Shown: piece by piece, positions 23,355 through 36,519 of the stretch
Layout: the number at the start of each line of letters is the position of its first letter
Numbering within the stretch: the stretch's first letter is position 1
Assembly: GCA_026413225.1 (NCBI GenBank)
Contig: CM048552.1
Coordinates: forward strand, 23,983,001 to 24,047,000
Length of the DNA stretch: 64,000 nt
Direction of reading: 5' to 3'
DNA from: Otis tarda
Taxonomy: Eukaryota; Chordata; Aves; Otidiformes; Otididae
Made by a program: the position numbers and the translations under genes
The notes under the pieces: generated by a model
Database searches by the model: none
Told to the model about the DNA's origin: nothing
What the model saw: only the letters and a program-made list of their open reading frames with translations

Positions 23355-25750
23355 AGAATTAGCTCCTCGTTACACCAGCCACTGGACAAATGTGAATTTA
23401 AAAGGAAATGCCTGCATTAAAGGAAGTAAAAGGAAGTCTTTATGTTAATTAATAATTGATTTAGTCTTTTCTTTACGATCTAATCAGTACTTGATCTGAA
23501 GAGGCAACAGTTTCAAGATGAAACTTGCGTACAGCAGCCTGAGGAAGGTCTCTGTATCAATGTATTATAAAAATATTTTTTTCTCTTCTAGTTTCATATT
23601 TACTACTTAATTAATAATGGAATGAAATACGATAAAGTGTGAGAGATGATCACTTGGCCCTTGTTATAATGAACATAAAGCTCAGTTCAGTCTCAATTTG
23701 GACTTTTATTCTCTACTTTTCACCTGACTGCAGGTGAAACACTTGAACTCTGAAATCACTGAGATGGGAAGCCATGAAATCTGGTCAGTTTAGGAAGCTT
23801 CAGATAAAAGATTCATCAAAGCCACTTAAAAGACTGAAGCCAAATTTATAAGTAAAAGTCAAGTTTTTCATGGAATGATTGTGTCATAAATATCCAAAGA
23901 AATGCAATTCATATTCAGAAAGGTATGAAATTAATTTTAGCAGAGCAGATAGTGGTTTATTTTAGCCATGTTGATTTGTTATCATATGATCTGTTGTCTG
24001 GCCACCATCAGCAGTGAACTTATAAATATTTTAGACTATTTTAACATAAATATATAACCAGGATTAGTACTGACCTTTGATACAGAAAGTTGTTAAAACA
24101 GCAGATAAAATATACTTTCAAAGTAGTTTATATAACGTATGCATTAAGACGTCTTGCTGCTTTTTTCTGCACGTTTAACAAATAAGAAGAAATGGCATGC
24201 AAAGTAGAAAATAGCTTTTGATTTTCCATAGAGAGTAACATGTCCTATGAAGAAAACAAAAATCAATAATGTATGCTTGAAATCAGCATGAAAGGCCTTT
24301 TTGAAAGTTATTAACATAATCTACAGAGGTCAAGAAATATTCTCTACATTTAAAGAAGGAAAGATAAGGTTTCTGTGCAAAATCTTAAGAATGCATAAGA
24401 CAACAATAGCTGCATAATCAAGAATAACTCCTAATAAGAGGTTACAAGGTGTGTAACAGAGCTCTTCAGAATCAAGCAGCATCAGATTACTGTTTTGTTG
24501 GGGTTTTTTGTTTGTTTTGCACATACATGACATAAGACATCACTTTTACAGCAGAAAAGACTGTAAAGGGATGAAGGGTGCTCAATTCCTCTCCTTCAAG
24601 GACAGACTTGCGTAGAAATTGCAGATTTTGAGATACAACTGTAAGCAGAGGTATTACTTTTAAGTTTATTTAAAGCAGTTTGAGAACATACCTATATGAA
24701 CAAATGAGAAAGATGTGATTGAGTTCCTGCTATTTAAATCTGAGAATTTCAGAGCATGCATATGTAGGCAACTTGATGATTTATATTTGTTCGCGTTGGT
24801 TGGTTTTAATTATCATTCCAAATCCTATTTTCTATGAAATCATGAAGTGGATTAAAACTCTTCCCCCACTTTAAGAGGATACTTTTAAAAATTGTTTGTA
24901 TTAATTTTGTGTTTTGATAATTTCAGTAAATTACTTTTCCAATTCCTTATATTGTCTTTTTTTCCTATCAGGTAGACCTCTGGAAAAATTTACTATGGCA
25001 CATGATTTTATAATCAAATGCTTAGAAAGACTGAAAATTTATGTCACATGAGACATTTCATCATCAAATTCAGGACCGTTAAAATATTTTCTTCCAGACA
25101 GTATGAACTGTAACAGAAATAGCAATATTAATAGCAATGTATGAAAAAATAAATCTTCAATAATATAAAAAAAAGACTGCACTACAAAAGTCTCATATTA
25201 TCAAATAGGCATTGTCTATTCTTTAGATGTATTTAATGGAAAAAATACTAATTAGAGGCCTGAATTAAGCCTGTTAATCAGCATAGTGAACTGTTACTTC
25301 AGGGCATAGTGCTGTGAAAATGAAATTAAGACAAGTGATTTGTACATCATTCATAATATCAGAGTGTGTATATATATAGATAGACTCATGCATCACTGAA
25401 TCTGGCCTAAAGTTCAATTGTACATTAGGTAACATGAATAGTAGTGCTGGACATCACTTTCAGTGACTGGTTATTAACTGAAGAGTTGCAAAAATTGATT
25501 CTAAGAAGCAACTTACGAAACAAATTCTCAGTTCGGTTCACTTAGATTTGATGTCTCATATTATTTCTGAGTATTCAAATGGGCTGTTAAAATAAATTTT
25601 AATGAGAATAGAGTTCTATTTAAAATATTTCATAAAAAAAAAACCTTAAAATTTAATCTTGTAATACAAATGACAAAAATTCTGAATACTCCACCCCAAA
25701 ATAACAAAGTTACTGTGTATAGTTTAAATTTATTGCAGGGAAAAAAAGTA
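23355..25750. other. AT-rich stretch without a recognised gene
   Basis: About 2.4 kb, strongly AT-rich. No repeat family, RNA gene or coding region recognised. Confidence 0.5.
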
Positions 25751-26290
25751 TGTTCTACTGACGTGCGGATCAAACTCTACAACTCAGAGAGAGTTATAAA
25801 GCAGGTATTCTGCACCGGGTGGATGGGGGATCGCTCCTTCAAAAACACACACACCGACAGCACATTTTACCAAAATTTACCAAAAATTTATACAGTGCAG
25901 GTATACATATTCATAGGATTGCACAATGCAGACATACATGCATATATATGCATAAGTGAGGTGGGGTTATTAAAAAAACACTTGCGTTAGCATTTCAGAT
26001 CTGTTTCTGGTGGTCATTTACTTCTTCAGGAGTCTTATCTTCCTCTAGATGAACTTTAGTCATTCACACATGCTCTTCTTTCACTCAGTAATTTCAGCAG
26101 TTTAACGACTTCTGACCGAATTTGTGGTGGAACTAGCATTCTGTCCTTTGCTTGACATATTAGTCCTTGACAACTACCAGGTTTTGGGTTTTTTTTTTTG
26201 ACAAATACCAGTCTCTGATAAGCTGAAGTGAGTTTCAAGGCAAACAGGATTGTTAGGCATTATCTAGCAGACAGTTAGTCTCCTAAATCA
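25751..26290 (-). mobile_element. Probable LTR fragment of an avian endogenous retrovirus
   Basis: A segment with CpG-containing, non-AT-rich motifs stands out from its flanks. CACCGGGTGGATGGGGGATC (25815-25834) is followed by an ACACACACCGACAGCAC run and a CATATTCATAGGATTGCACA stretch (25907-25926). From memory, this order is typical of the complement of avian ERV LTRs around the R region. The left edge could be TGTTCTACTGACG at 25751 (complement of a ...AGAACA 3' terminus). The right edge is unresolved; 26290 is an estimate. No matching target-site duplication was found. It appears as a single LTR piece with no internal region. Family is uncertain. Confidence 0.5.
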
Positions 26291-26314
26291 AGTAATATTT
26301 AGCAGACAGTTAAT
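26264..26314. repeat. Local direct duplication of a TAGCAGACAGTTA motif
   Basis: AGCAGACAGTTA occurs at about 26265-26276 and again at 26301-26312, near the presumed right side of the LTR fragment. This is either a small local duplication or part of the old element's end. Confidence 0.6.
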
Positions 26315-27839
26315 TCCCTGTATCACTACTTGTGGTCAGATTCAGTATAATCTTACATAAAAATTAACAAATCCTATAATTTTCAAAAATGTTACAAGAA
26401 ATAATATTTTTTTTCACATAAAAAGAAGCAAAAAAACCACACAAAAATAACTCATTGTCAGCTTCTATACGTCTCTGCATGAAAGCAAAAATAAGGACCA
26501 GTGATAAATTAGTCCATACAGGAGCATGGAACAAAAAAAATTTTCTAAAGGATGCAAGATGATTTCAGGACATCAAAAACAGTCAGAAAAACTAATGAGT
26601 ACTTCAGAAAAGATGTCTACTGCTCGTGACCTCATATTCAAGCAAAGAGTCTGTTATTCAGTTCCTTGCAGAAGTGAATTCTGTTGACAATGCACATAAT
26701 GCATTATCTGTCCCCTCCTTAAATGTATTTTTTATTTACCATTATCTGCTATGCAAGTCCCATATACTATGCAAGTTTCGTATACTATGCAAGTACTGTA
26801 TAATTGTGTCTTTTTTTTTTTTATGGAGTATTTCTCTTTAATTATCCTAGCACATTTTTAGTCTTTCCTTGTTTCTTCTTGCCTTGCTTTCATTCAATTT
26901 TAATCTCCATTTTTAATACTGTTCTTTGGCTTATCTCAGACTATCAATATTTAACACTGCTGCCAAAGTGTAGCAAAGATCAGTGACTGGGTCACATGCT
27001 ATGATGTTCTTATTCAAAAGGGCAGATTAAAGGTCAGCTTCTGTTTAGCTTTTGGTCACATGAAAATGCCATTCAAATAAATAAATTTTTGGCTAACTGA
27101 TAGTGCCTCCGTCTCAACTGAGAATATTATTTCTTTGATTGTAGCTTCTAGTTTTTTCCTTGTTTTAATTTTCCATTTTTTAACAGGGAAGAAATATTTA
27201 AATGTTATAAATAGAAATAGTGCTTCTAAGTATTCTCTAATAATAAAATATTTTTGTAATATAAATATGTGAATGTTAGAAAGTGCTTAGAAGCATCATT
27301 TTATGTATTATATATCTTTGTCATATGTGATATTATATATATAAAAACACAAGTATGTATATACATAACCACTCATTGCCAACATTTGTCACAAATGACC
27401 ACTGGTAATTAAAAGCTCTGGGTCTATTTTTTTTAATTTAAGTTAGATTACTGTAAAGGATGCTTTGTGACAAAAATGTGTTAACAGAACTTATTTTAAA
27501 TTGAATAAAAATTCTGCCTTCTCATTCTAGTGCTATCATGTTTATGTTTAAATTTAATCATTATGAATAGTTAACAAATTCAGGCAAGGTTTTCCTCTTT
27601 CTTTTCTATGTTTGTTTGAAAAAAAATAAAAGCCTTTCTAAAGAGAAACAAAATGAAAACTCACAGTTGTTTCTGACTTTATGTGCATCACTGGCTGCTG
27701 AGCAAGTGCAGGGAAAGAAGAAATGCTGGAAGGGATTATAATCATGGCAGTGTTTGCAGGCATTTAGCACACTGCTGTTTGGTGATTGTTCCAAAAGTTG
27801 GTCTCGGTTCAGTAAAGGATTACAAGGTGTACATCATCT
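26315..27839. other. AT-rich stretch, one short tandem repeat
   Basis: About 1.5 kb with no recognised gene. It holds the 18-bp triplet repeat described separately and an AT-rich (TA)-like patch near 27330-27350. Confidence 0.5.
26749..26802. repeat. Three tandem 18-bp units
   Basis: Three consecutive 18-bp units (26749-26766, 26767-26784, 26785-26802) each start CTATGCAAGT and end ATA, GTATA or similar, and differ only in the middle. Translation gives a repeating ILCK motif in one frame, a by-product of the repeat. Confidence 0.9.
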
Positions 27840-28990
27840 AACCAAAAACCTGAGGTATGCCTACCTTTCCCAAGTCTCAGGCCATTTCTCACTGCTAGAA
27901 GTTGCTGAATCCAATGTTCCCAGGTCCAGACAGGACGAGGTTGAGCATGCGCTCCCAATAGACACACGCATCCACATGATTTGTAGCATACACACTGCCA
28001 GCCATACAGATCAACATGGAAACCAGAGCACTCACAAACACCAAATACATACACAAGGTACATCATTCCAGTAACTGGCCTGGGTAGACGCTCCGTCTAT
28101 CTGGTCACTGGCTGCTGGACCTCCCAGCTGTCTTATGCATGGATACACACCAATGCCTCTCTCTGTAGCTGGCCTTAACTTCTGGCCTTACCACTAGCCA
28201 ATTGCTTGAACCTCCTGGTCCCTCCAGTAGCCAACTCTCAGACTCTCCCAGTCTCTCCACGATCCTATTCAGACTTACGGCTGCTTCAAAACTTGGCTCC
28301 CAAGCCTTTTTTTTTTTCTGCTTGAAAGCCAGTCTGGCTTGATGTGTGCTAGCTGTTACATGCTGATCTGCACACTGACATGGTCGGCACATGCTCTGGT
28401 CTCACCATGTGCTGGCATCCCAGACCCATCAGCCCTGTGTCCTACTCAGGTTCCTGGTACTTAGACCTCTATACACAAATATGCGCACAGAGATGAAAGT
28501 CCCTCATCCAAGAAAACAGAAATGGAGTTTAAACACGACAGACTGAAGTAATTAGGAGCAGGGAACGGTCATAAAAGCACACTATCTAGCAACCTGTCTA
28601 CACACTATCTACTACTTTTATCCTTTTTTTTTTCTCTATTTCCTATGCTTATTTCTCCTACTTTTGATACTTCTCCCCATAATAAATCTTATATAATCCC
28701 AGATGTTCTTTCCATAAAAGTTCCAGCCTCTCCTCCTCATACTCAGAGGTGATTGAGGGAGTGTACTCTGCTGGTTCAGCTTGGTGAGTGTCACTTCTGG
28801 GCCATGAGCTGAGGCTCGCGTGGGATCACCTGGGGCGAAGCCAAGTCAGGGTTTCCATTTGCTCTGATGAGGTTATTGGGGTTCCCCTGCCTGTCCTTGT
28901 TCCTCTAGGCTCCTTTGGGTTCATGCAGATGGGCAGTAAAGCATGAATCCTGACACTCAGACTCAGACTTTCTGTTTGCAGAGGGACGAT
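27840..28990. other. GC-elevated unclassified block, possibly LTR-derived
   Basis: This block is less AT-rich than its flanks, rich in CTGG/CTCC words, and has little coding potential. It includes AATAAA at 28681-28686 and CpG-bearing stretches such as GAGGCTCGCGTGGGATCACC (28811-28830). The composition and the mix of CA-rich and CTGGCTGCT-type words resemble avian retroviral LTRs or their flanks. However, I could not define TG...CA ends or a target-site duplication, and cannot name a family. Frames of 85-106 codons on both strands overlap and look like chance. Confidence 0.35.
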
Positions 28991-31303
28991 AGAGATAGAA
29001 TGTGTAAAGGCATTCTGTCTGCAGGATTTCAGGATTTTTTTCAGGGATCCTATATCATGCTTAGTTGTAGGAGTGAGGACACATAGCCTTCCTGGCCCTT
29101 GACATGAACTGTTGGTTGCTAGAATGACTCATTCTTTCCTTCTTTATCTTTCATGTACTTATAGAGGCATGGATGTACATCTGTATGTACAAATAATCTC
29201 TGCATGCATAGATATATTTATACAGCTGGACACAGAGATCTGTGTACACACACATGTGTGCACACACTTAAAATGTACTTGTGTATACAAGTCTGATGTG
29301 ACATATGAGTTCGCTGCTGAACAATGTTGTGGTGAAGTTTCAGAAAGTGATACTGGCACTTCTTGATGCTGTGGAATGGGTGATTAGTGAAATCCACAGT
29401 ATTTTGCAAATGTGACTCACCATCTACAATTGTAGGAGGGGAGATTAAGGCATCTGAAGTGGGAAGATACCAGTGTGTCTTAGAAAAAAGCAATGAGATT
29501 AGGTCTGGAGCATGACAACAATGTGATAACCATTCTGTGTCGGTTGGCTTATGGAATACAGTGAAACCTTTTTAAGTTGAAGTGGCTTTCTGTTATCTTT
29601 TTTTTTCTCTCATTTTTCTTCTGAGTGATAAAAATACTGAACAGCATTGCAGGAGAGAGATATATTTTGGGCACTCGCCCACTTTCCGAAGTTATAAATT
29701 AAAAAAAAATCAGAAAGTATTTTTAAAATTCACTCCCTGCTTGATTCAAATTACAAATTTGAACTCCTCCATCATCTCCTTCTTTTGTTTCTAGGGAGAA
29801 TCAGTTATGTCACCAACATCCAACCAAGTGAATTACTTGACAGCCTTCTAACTGAAGAACATTTTAGTTCAAAAGTCGTAGTCTGCTTCATTCTCCTTTG
29901 CTGACCGTCTCTTTGCATGAAGCACTTGAGAGAGATGCAGAAACTGTGATGAAATGGAGAAGAGCAAAAGAAGGTAGAATCTGGATGTTCTTCATTCTAA
30001 GTGAGTGGCCTAATCCATAAGACGTGCAGTCATCCTTAAGCTTGCCCTCCAGATCAGACACACGCATACAAAATTCTGGCATGAGCTTGCAGTGTTGCCT
30101 TTGTACACTCTCTGTAGGTGTTTCCAGTCAATTGCTTTCCTCTCATCTTTGCTTTTATGTTGCTTGCCATAGAGTGGGTTATCTGATGTACTTTCTTAGC
30201 TTGATCTTTAATTTGGTACATATCTACAATGATAGTATTTTTTCTTATATTTTAGATTTTTTTTTCCCATGACATCCTCCATTCTTTATGAGTTTTATTC
30301 TAGGGTTTGTTAAGTTCAATTTCACCTACATTTAATTTTACATCACCCAGTAATGATCTCTTATGTCACTTATGTCATACCTCATCAGACATTTTAATTG
30401 TTCCACTTCTTCACTTAGTCTAAGTAATTTATTTTGCGTTGTTCTTGATATTTTAAGGTGTCTAGGAATTATTGTGACTTCAAACTGCTTAAAATAAATC
30501 CTTTTTACTGAACACATTAGGGAAAAGCAGGACATAGATTTCTGATTCCTCTTTGCAGATGTTCTGTCTCCAAGGCAATCCACCAGAAATGGAGTTCACA
30601 ATCCCTATTGAATAAAATTCAGTGAAAAACTGACTGGTAAATATTAAAGGTAGAAGTCATCTGTCCTTGTTGAGACATTTAACATCTACATATCTGCATC
30701 TGAGCTAGTCATCTTCACGATCAAATAGGAAAAATCCTGTGTTTAGGAAGTGACACTTCTCTTCTGAAAACGGAAATAGAATAGCCATTTGAAAAGTCCT
30801 ATTTCTTTCTAGTGACTATTGAAGGAGACTAAACAGCTAATTCATTTAAAATGTCTAGATTTCTAAAGTTAAGTGAGATTAATATTAACCTAAAAAACCT
30901 GAAACTAGAGACATTTGTGAAAATTTGGTCCTGACTACAGAGAACAAACTAGCTTCTTATATTCCAAAGTTTTGTGTTGCTACCTCTTATGTATCTGTTC
31001 ATACTACCTAGCTATTCACACAGTTCTAATGACCTCCTCCATATTTTTTGCAGTTGCATCTGCCCTTGCTGATCTGCCTAAACTCAGTTCCGGTGCTCTA
31101 GTAAAAATACTAGAAAAAAAAAAAAAAAAAAGTGTTTTTGAATACATCTCATATTTTAGCCTTCTGTTGAGGGAAAATAATTGATATAAAAATGAAAACA
31201 TTTAGCTAATTAAAATGCAAGACAATCAATTATATATAATAGGACAGTGGCTTGAGATTTCCATTTTTTTTATTAAAGGAATGGGTGCTGATTGACACTT
31301 ACT

Positions 31304-31327
31304 AGTTAGCCTCTGGAGAGGCTAACT
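31304..31327. repeat. Near-perfect short palindrome (11-bp stem, GG loop)
   Basis: AGTTAGCCTCT and AGAGGCTAACT are exact complements separated by GG. The stem is mixed-composition rather than pure A/T, so it is less expected by chance than most hairpins here. No polyT tract or gene context assigns it a role. Confidence 0.85.
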
Positions 31328-31760
31328 TTTGTCCACAAGATCTCTGGGTACAAAAGGGTTAACCTATTATTTAACCTTCTCAGTTAAAAGCTTTTACAGT
31401 TAGGTGAGAGAGAAACAGAATGCCCTTTCATCTTTCTATGCTGCTTTTTTGGTTGTAAAACTATCAACAATTAAACATTAAAAAATCTCTTCAACTTTTT
31501 TTTTTTTTTAAAATAAGAAGAGCTAATCATTGCAACAGAAGGGAAATGAGGAAGAGATATTACAGCAATTACTAGAACAGTTGGAAGTATCAATGTAATG
31601 TCCATTCTTGCTAGGTTATGTGGATGAGTTATTACCCACTACTGAATAATGCCTGCACCAAGTAGTATGAATTTGCAAGCCCAGATCCATAGTCCATGAC
31701 TAGGAAATTATTACTGAACTAAGAGATACTGAATTTACTTCTAATAAAAAGGCCAAAGAC

Positions 31761-31845
31761 GACTCTCTTCTATTTAAGTGAAGAAGAAGCAGATGTATGT
31801 ATAAATTGACATATGAATTCTCCACCAGTTTTCTTTTCTTTCTTT
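31761..31845 (+). repeat. Dispersed repeat copy 1 (about 80 bp)
   Basis: Nearly identical to 34124-34206. Shared landmarks are CTTCTATTTAA, GAAGAAGAA, CAGATGTATGTATAAATTGA and AATTCTCCACCA, with only a few differences. Similarity fades on both sides. The family is not recognised. Confidence 0.85.
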
Positions 31846-34123
31846 CAAGCAAATAGAATCTAGAAGTCTACACATGTTCCCCAGTGATTTGCAAAAGGAA
31901 GACATTTTACCAGAAGAGCATTTGAATGCTTGCCAAACTAGTCAGCAGCTTTTTGTTTTGACATCCTTCACAAAATGTGGTAAGCAATGTCTTTCAAGGA
32001 TTTTATCAACAAGTGTCTACATCAAATGCATTCGCAACAGCAATAAAATCAAAACACTCAGACACACAGCAGAAAGTGTAAGCCAGGCATTTCTAGATTT
32101 TTAAAATACTCATAAATAAAGCTAGTTTTACATTAGTATACAATTAGCTGAAAAAAAAAAAATTAAGGGCAATGTAAAATTTCAATCTGAGTATTAATTA
32201 GACCTGAATGTAATCACTTAAGATGAAAGATATTCCTCTTGTCATCATGTTCTACGTGTTCTAATGGCCATACAGATCAAAGCATTAATTTAACTGCAAT
32301 AGCGGCTATGCCTGTAAATGGCATCACAAATTACAGTTATCTGCATTCAGAAACCCTAGTTTGATGCATCTTATTGTACTTGCTAGAAACTTGGAGGCAA
32401 TTTATTTTTTATGATGACCATGACGAAAAGCTGTATTCTCAAGCAGTCGTCATGTTTGTTTGGTGCATAATTTCTGAAAAGACTTGTGAATTTGTTTAGT
32501 CATCTGAATTTACTCTTAGTCTAGACTTCTTAATTTTCTGCAAAGTGCTATTCAATCAATATCCCTTGCTTTTCAAGTAAAGACTGACAGGGTCTTCATA
32601 GTGGCAGTTTTTGTAAAAAAAAAAAAATTATCTTCTTGTCAGATTGTGTATTTCCCTGGTTGTAATAATATCAGCATGAAAATGCAACCAATGGATATAT
32701 TTTCCAAAGGAAGGAAAATTTACCTAGAATAAGTTTTATGCCATATCATACTGATCACCTAATTATCAAAAGATTATATAACACCTGCAAATACACACAT
32801 ATAGCCCATAAAACAGTCTTTGTAAGAGTTCATGTCTATCAGGTGAGATCTATCCACTTCCTTCATTCCTGAAATTTTATAAGAAGGTTTGAAAAAAGAA
32901 AACCAACAAAAAAACCCCAACAAAATAGAAGGTAACACTACAACTATGAATAAAAATATTTGAAGACTGAAGTTTTCCTTTTAAAAGGAAGCCTTTTCTC
33001 CTGTACTATCACATCTCCCCAGTTAGACGTAAAAGACATGGCCACATAGTGAACAACAGTGAAATCCATTTTATACACTACTCTTCCAGTTTACTGCTTT
33101 AAAGTTTGGTCAATGAGATAATCAAAATACACTTTGTACACTTCAAAATACACCAATGACTAAGTCAAACAGGTTATTTAGAGGAACATTCATTCAAATA
33201 ATCTTGTAGTGTACCAAAAGTAGATAATAAGAATACTGTTCTTCATATAAGATATAAAGGAATATGACTTTATCCATATCAGGGAGAAGAAACACTTTTC
33301 TTTTGTAAAATAAAAAGTTTTATTTTAAAGGGTGAAAAAAGCTAAACTGTGATTAATCATGACTGTTTTAAAACTTTACAAATGTTAGAGTACTCCCCAG
33401 TTGCAGCATGGATGTATTTCCTATAAAATATTCTCTCAAGGGTTTTTGTGGAGGGGGGAGAAATTAGTAACTTTGTTTAGGTCTCTAATGTACTGTACAC
33501 TTGGGGAGTTGTTTTGAAACAAATAATATTGTCTTTGCTTGTAACACTGCAGTGAAAACACTGCCCAAAACATGAGCAGCACCCAAGCAATGATGAGAAG
33601 GATATAGGTAAACACAAATAGCCCAAGAGGAAAGGAACAAGCAGTACTGTGGTTTTCAAAAGAACTTTAGTTGGCTTCCCATGGACCTACAAAGATATTC
33701 TAACATTCTAACTCACCCCTCAGGTACTTTCTTTTACCTCGGTATGTATTAACTGTATATCACCAAGGAGTTCCCCTTAAAAGGTGGACCTACTGCTTAA
33801 CATGAGATTCTACTGGCTTGTTTGAACCATGGGATTAGTGAGCAGGACTGGAATTGAACAGCTGGCTTCAATTTCTGATTTTCAGGTAAGCTTTCTTGCA
33901 GTTTATCAAATCCTCATTTCAGACTTGAACTCAGATTTGAAATATTAATGTGTCTTCCTAGTCAAAAAGGACAGATGATTGGTGGGTTTTGTTTTCTCTC
34001 TTTTTTTTTTTTCTTTCTTTCAAGAACAGCTGAGTTGTTCATTGTTATATGAGAGTTATATGAAGCCATTAAAAATCTGATTGCTGAAAAGCAAATTCTG
34101 TGGCCATATATCACTGCATTTAT

Positions 34124-34206
34124 GACTTCCTTCTATTTAAATGAAGAAGAAACAGATGTATGTATAAATTGACATATAAATTCTCCACCATTTTTTCTTT
34201 CTGTTC
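34124..34206 (+). repeat. Dispersed repeat copy 2 (about 80 bp)
   Basis: Same orientation as the copy at 31761, 2.36 kb away. The core CAGATGTATGTATAAATTGA is identical in both. This is either a local segmental duplication or two members of an unrecognised low-copy element. No flanking target duplication is evident. Confidence 0.85.
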
Positions 34207-36519
34207 TTATAAAGTATATAAATGTTAAACACATTCTTAATTCTTATTTTTCTGGGCAAGTACAACCTCATTTGTTATTATTCTCTATTTCTGTGGTATA
34301 GTAAAACAACTAGCATTTTAGTTTATTTAAGCTTCTCTAACACCTCTCTGAAAAGACATAGAACAGATATTGTGACTTGCTGTTCAAGAATTTAGCTTGT
34401 TTTCCATTTATTGTGCTAATTATCCAAGCCATCTAGTACAGATTTAGTTTTCGTGTGAAAAAATTGACAATGTAGAAGTCAGAAATCTTGCATGTATGTG
34501 TGTGGAGGAGCAAGCAAAACCAGGAGGCAGATATGCTTTTTTTTTTTTTGGGATGGGGGACCATACTTTATTTTTGAGCTACGTTCTCTGGGGAACTACA
34601 ATATCATGACACTGATACAGTAGCAGCTGACTAACTACAGTGTGTTTCCTCTTCTTCCCTCTGCCCCTGAATTCTGTTATAAACGAATTATGCCTGTGAG
34701 GGAGGAGATTCATATTTGAATCAAGGTTTTTGTTCGCTTGCATGTGTTTGAATCTTCAGTGAAATGGTCTGCTATGTTTTCATTACTAAAAAGCTCATAT
34801 AAGTTACACAAAATTTATTTATGTTTCCATAAATGCTTTCCCAAGGTGGTTCAGGGAACCCATCCAGGTAGATGGGGAATGTTACACTAAGCATTATACA
34901 AAAAAAGAAAAGAGCTTGATGCCTAAGTCTCTCTGGGTTGAAAACATCTATTATTGTGGCGAAGGCTTTCTAGATCAAGACATGTCAGGTGAAGTAGGAA
35001 CTATTCAAAATGATTTACTGTCATCTGAGAAGCCAGTTTTTGGATCTCAGCCATTCTGCTATGAGTTCCTTTGAGGGATGAAGGGAAAACGTGTTTCTAA
35101 ACCTATTTTGCCTACTGAAAGAAAACAAAATCTGTAGCATCATAATCAGCACAGCTCTGTGTTCAGCAGTGGTGAGGCCTGCAGTTTATCAGCTCTGCTC
35201 ACATGAATAAGTATCACTTCAGTCAATGGGAATTCTTATAAAGGCAATCTGCAGGTCTGGAGATAAATCAAGCAGCTAAAGAGGCATTAAAAATGTGCAA
35301 GGATGGCAGAAGGATACAAGCAGTTTAGAATATGTTTAGCTAGCATATAAAAGAACAGAGCTTAAAGCTGGCAGGGTTTTAATGTAATGAATGCTACAAG
35401 CACCCTTCTTATACCTTCATTTCAGTGAAATGGACAGGGAGATTTTAAAAAAAAATGGTGCTGAAAACAAAAACTTCTAGGTTTTTTTTTGTTTGGTTTT
35501 TTTTTTTTTTAGGTCTCCTGTTGTCATTTATGAGATGGCAGGTAAAGCACAGGGGTTTGTTAAAAATATAAGCAAGCCTCTTGTAGTTTTGAAATGGAGT
35601 CAGATTTTCACAGCAGTGTCACTGTTGACAATGAATAAGAACTGTGATTTTGTTACAGGTGTAAGCAGCAAAAATAGAAACCCGAAAATAAAATCAGTAA
35701 CTTCCTGTGTATTCTACTGAAAATATTTAAAAGGATATTTAATGATAATGCACCACATGAGAACCAAACCTGCACCATTTTTACATGTACAGCAATTAGT
35801 ATATCTCCTTTTACTGTATTCAATGTTATAATTTCTTTTTTTTTTTAGGAAAACAAAGAGCTAATCAAAGGAGTTATTGCTCCTATGTTCCCAGTATATG
35901 CTTAGAGTTTAAATAGAAAGGAAACACTAATTCTGAAGAGGAGGGGTATTTTGTTTCCCACATTAAAGTTCATCTGTTTGGGAACTGTGACCAGAGCCAA
36001 AGTGAAGGATCTAAGTAGACCCCAGAGAGTTGTACAGGTGAGTTTCTTTCCAAACCTTGACGGTGGAAATGTCCCAACTGACTAAAGGCATTAGAGAATG
36101 CTAATATGAAAAGTAGTCAACAAAAGTTATTGTTTAGTCTTGATCCTTCCATAGCTGATAGCTTCATATACTGCTCCAGGCAGAATGATTTAAAAAAAAA
36201 TTAAAAAAAGATTTCTTGCTATAATGCACACCTGACAACATTGTTAAATGTCACAAAGCAATAAAAATAGGTTCGTGAAACAAATAAATTCCCAGTGCAG
36301 CTGTACAGCCTTTGATGGTTAAAGCGGGAGTACACTCTCCCAGTTGCCATCTAGAAAAAAATTATTTTACTTGAAGTAAGCACAAATGAGACTTAACTTA
36401 AGCCAGATATCTAGAGTGATGCTTCTAGAGAGTTAGCTGTGAATTACACTGCTAGGCCATGCCTAAAGAAATCGTGGAAGTGATACCAAAATAGAGATGT
36501 AGAAAAGCCCACAGCAGTT

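Larger units (their letters stand above)
28991..36519. other. AT-rich stretch without a recognised gene
   Basis: About 7.5 kb. Features seen are a degenerate CA/TG-rich patch at about 29237-29270, an 11-bp-stem hairpin at 31304-31327, a poly-A run at 31114-31131, and a duplicated segment of about 80 bp (31761 and 34124). No gene, RNA or named transposon is recognised. Confidence 0.5.

Noticed and set aside
26749-26802. A CRISPR-like array
   Set aside because: The three 18-bp units are directly adjacent without spacers, in a eukaryotic context. This is a simple tandem repeat.
27754-28074. A 106-codon plus frame, with an 85-codon minus frame across it
   Set aside because: The frames overlap on opposite strands in a GC-elevated, repeat-like block, with no domain in either.
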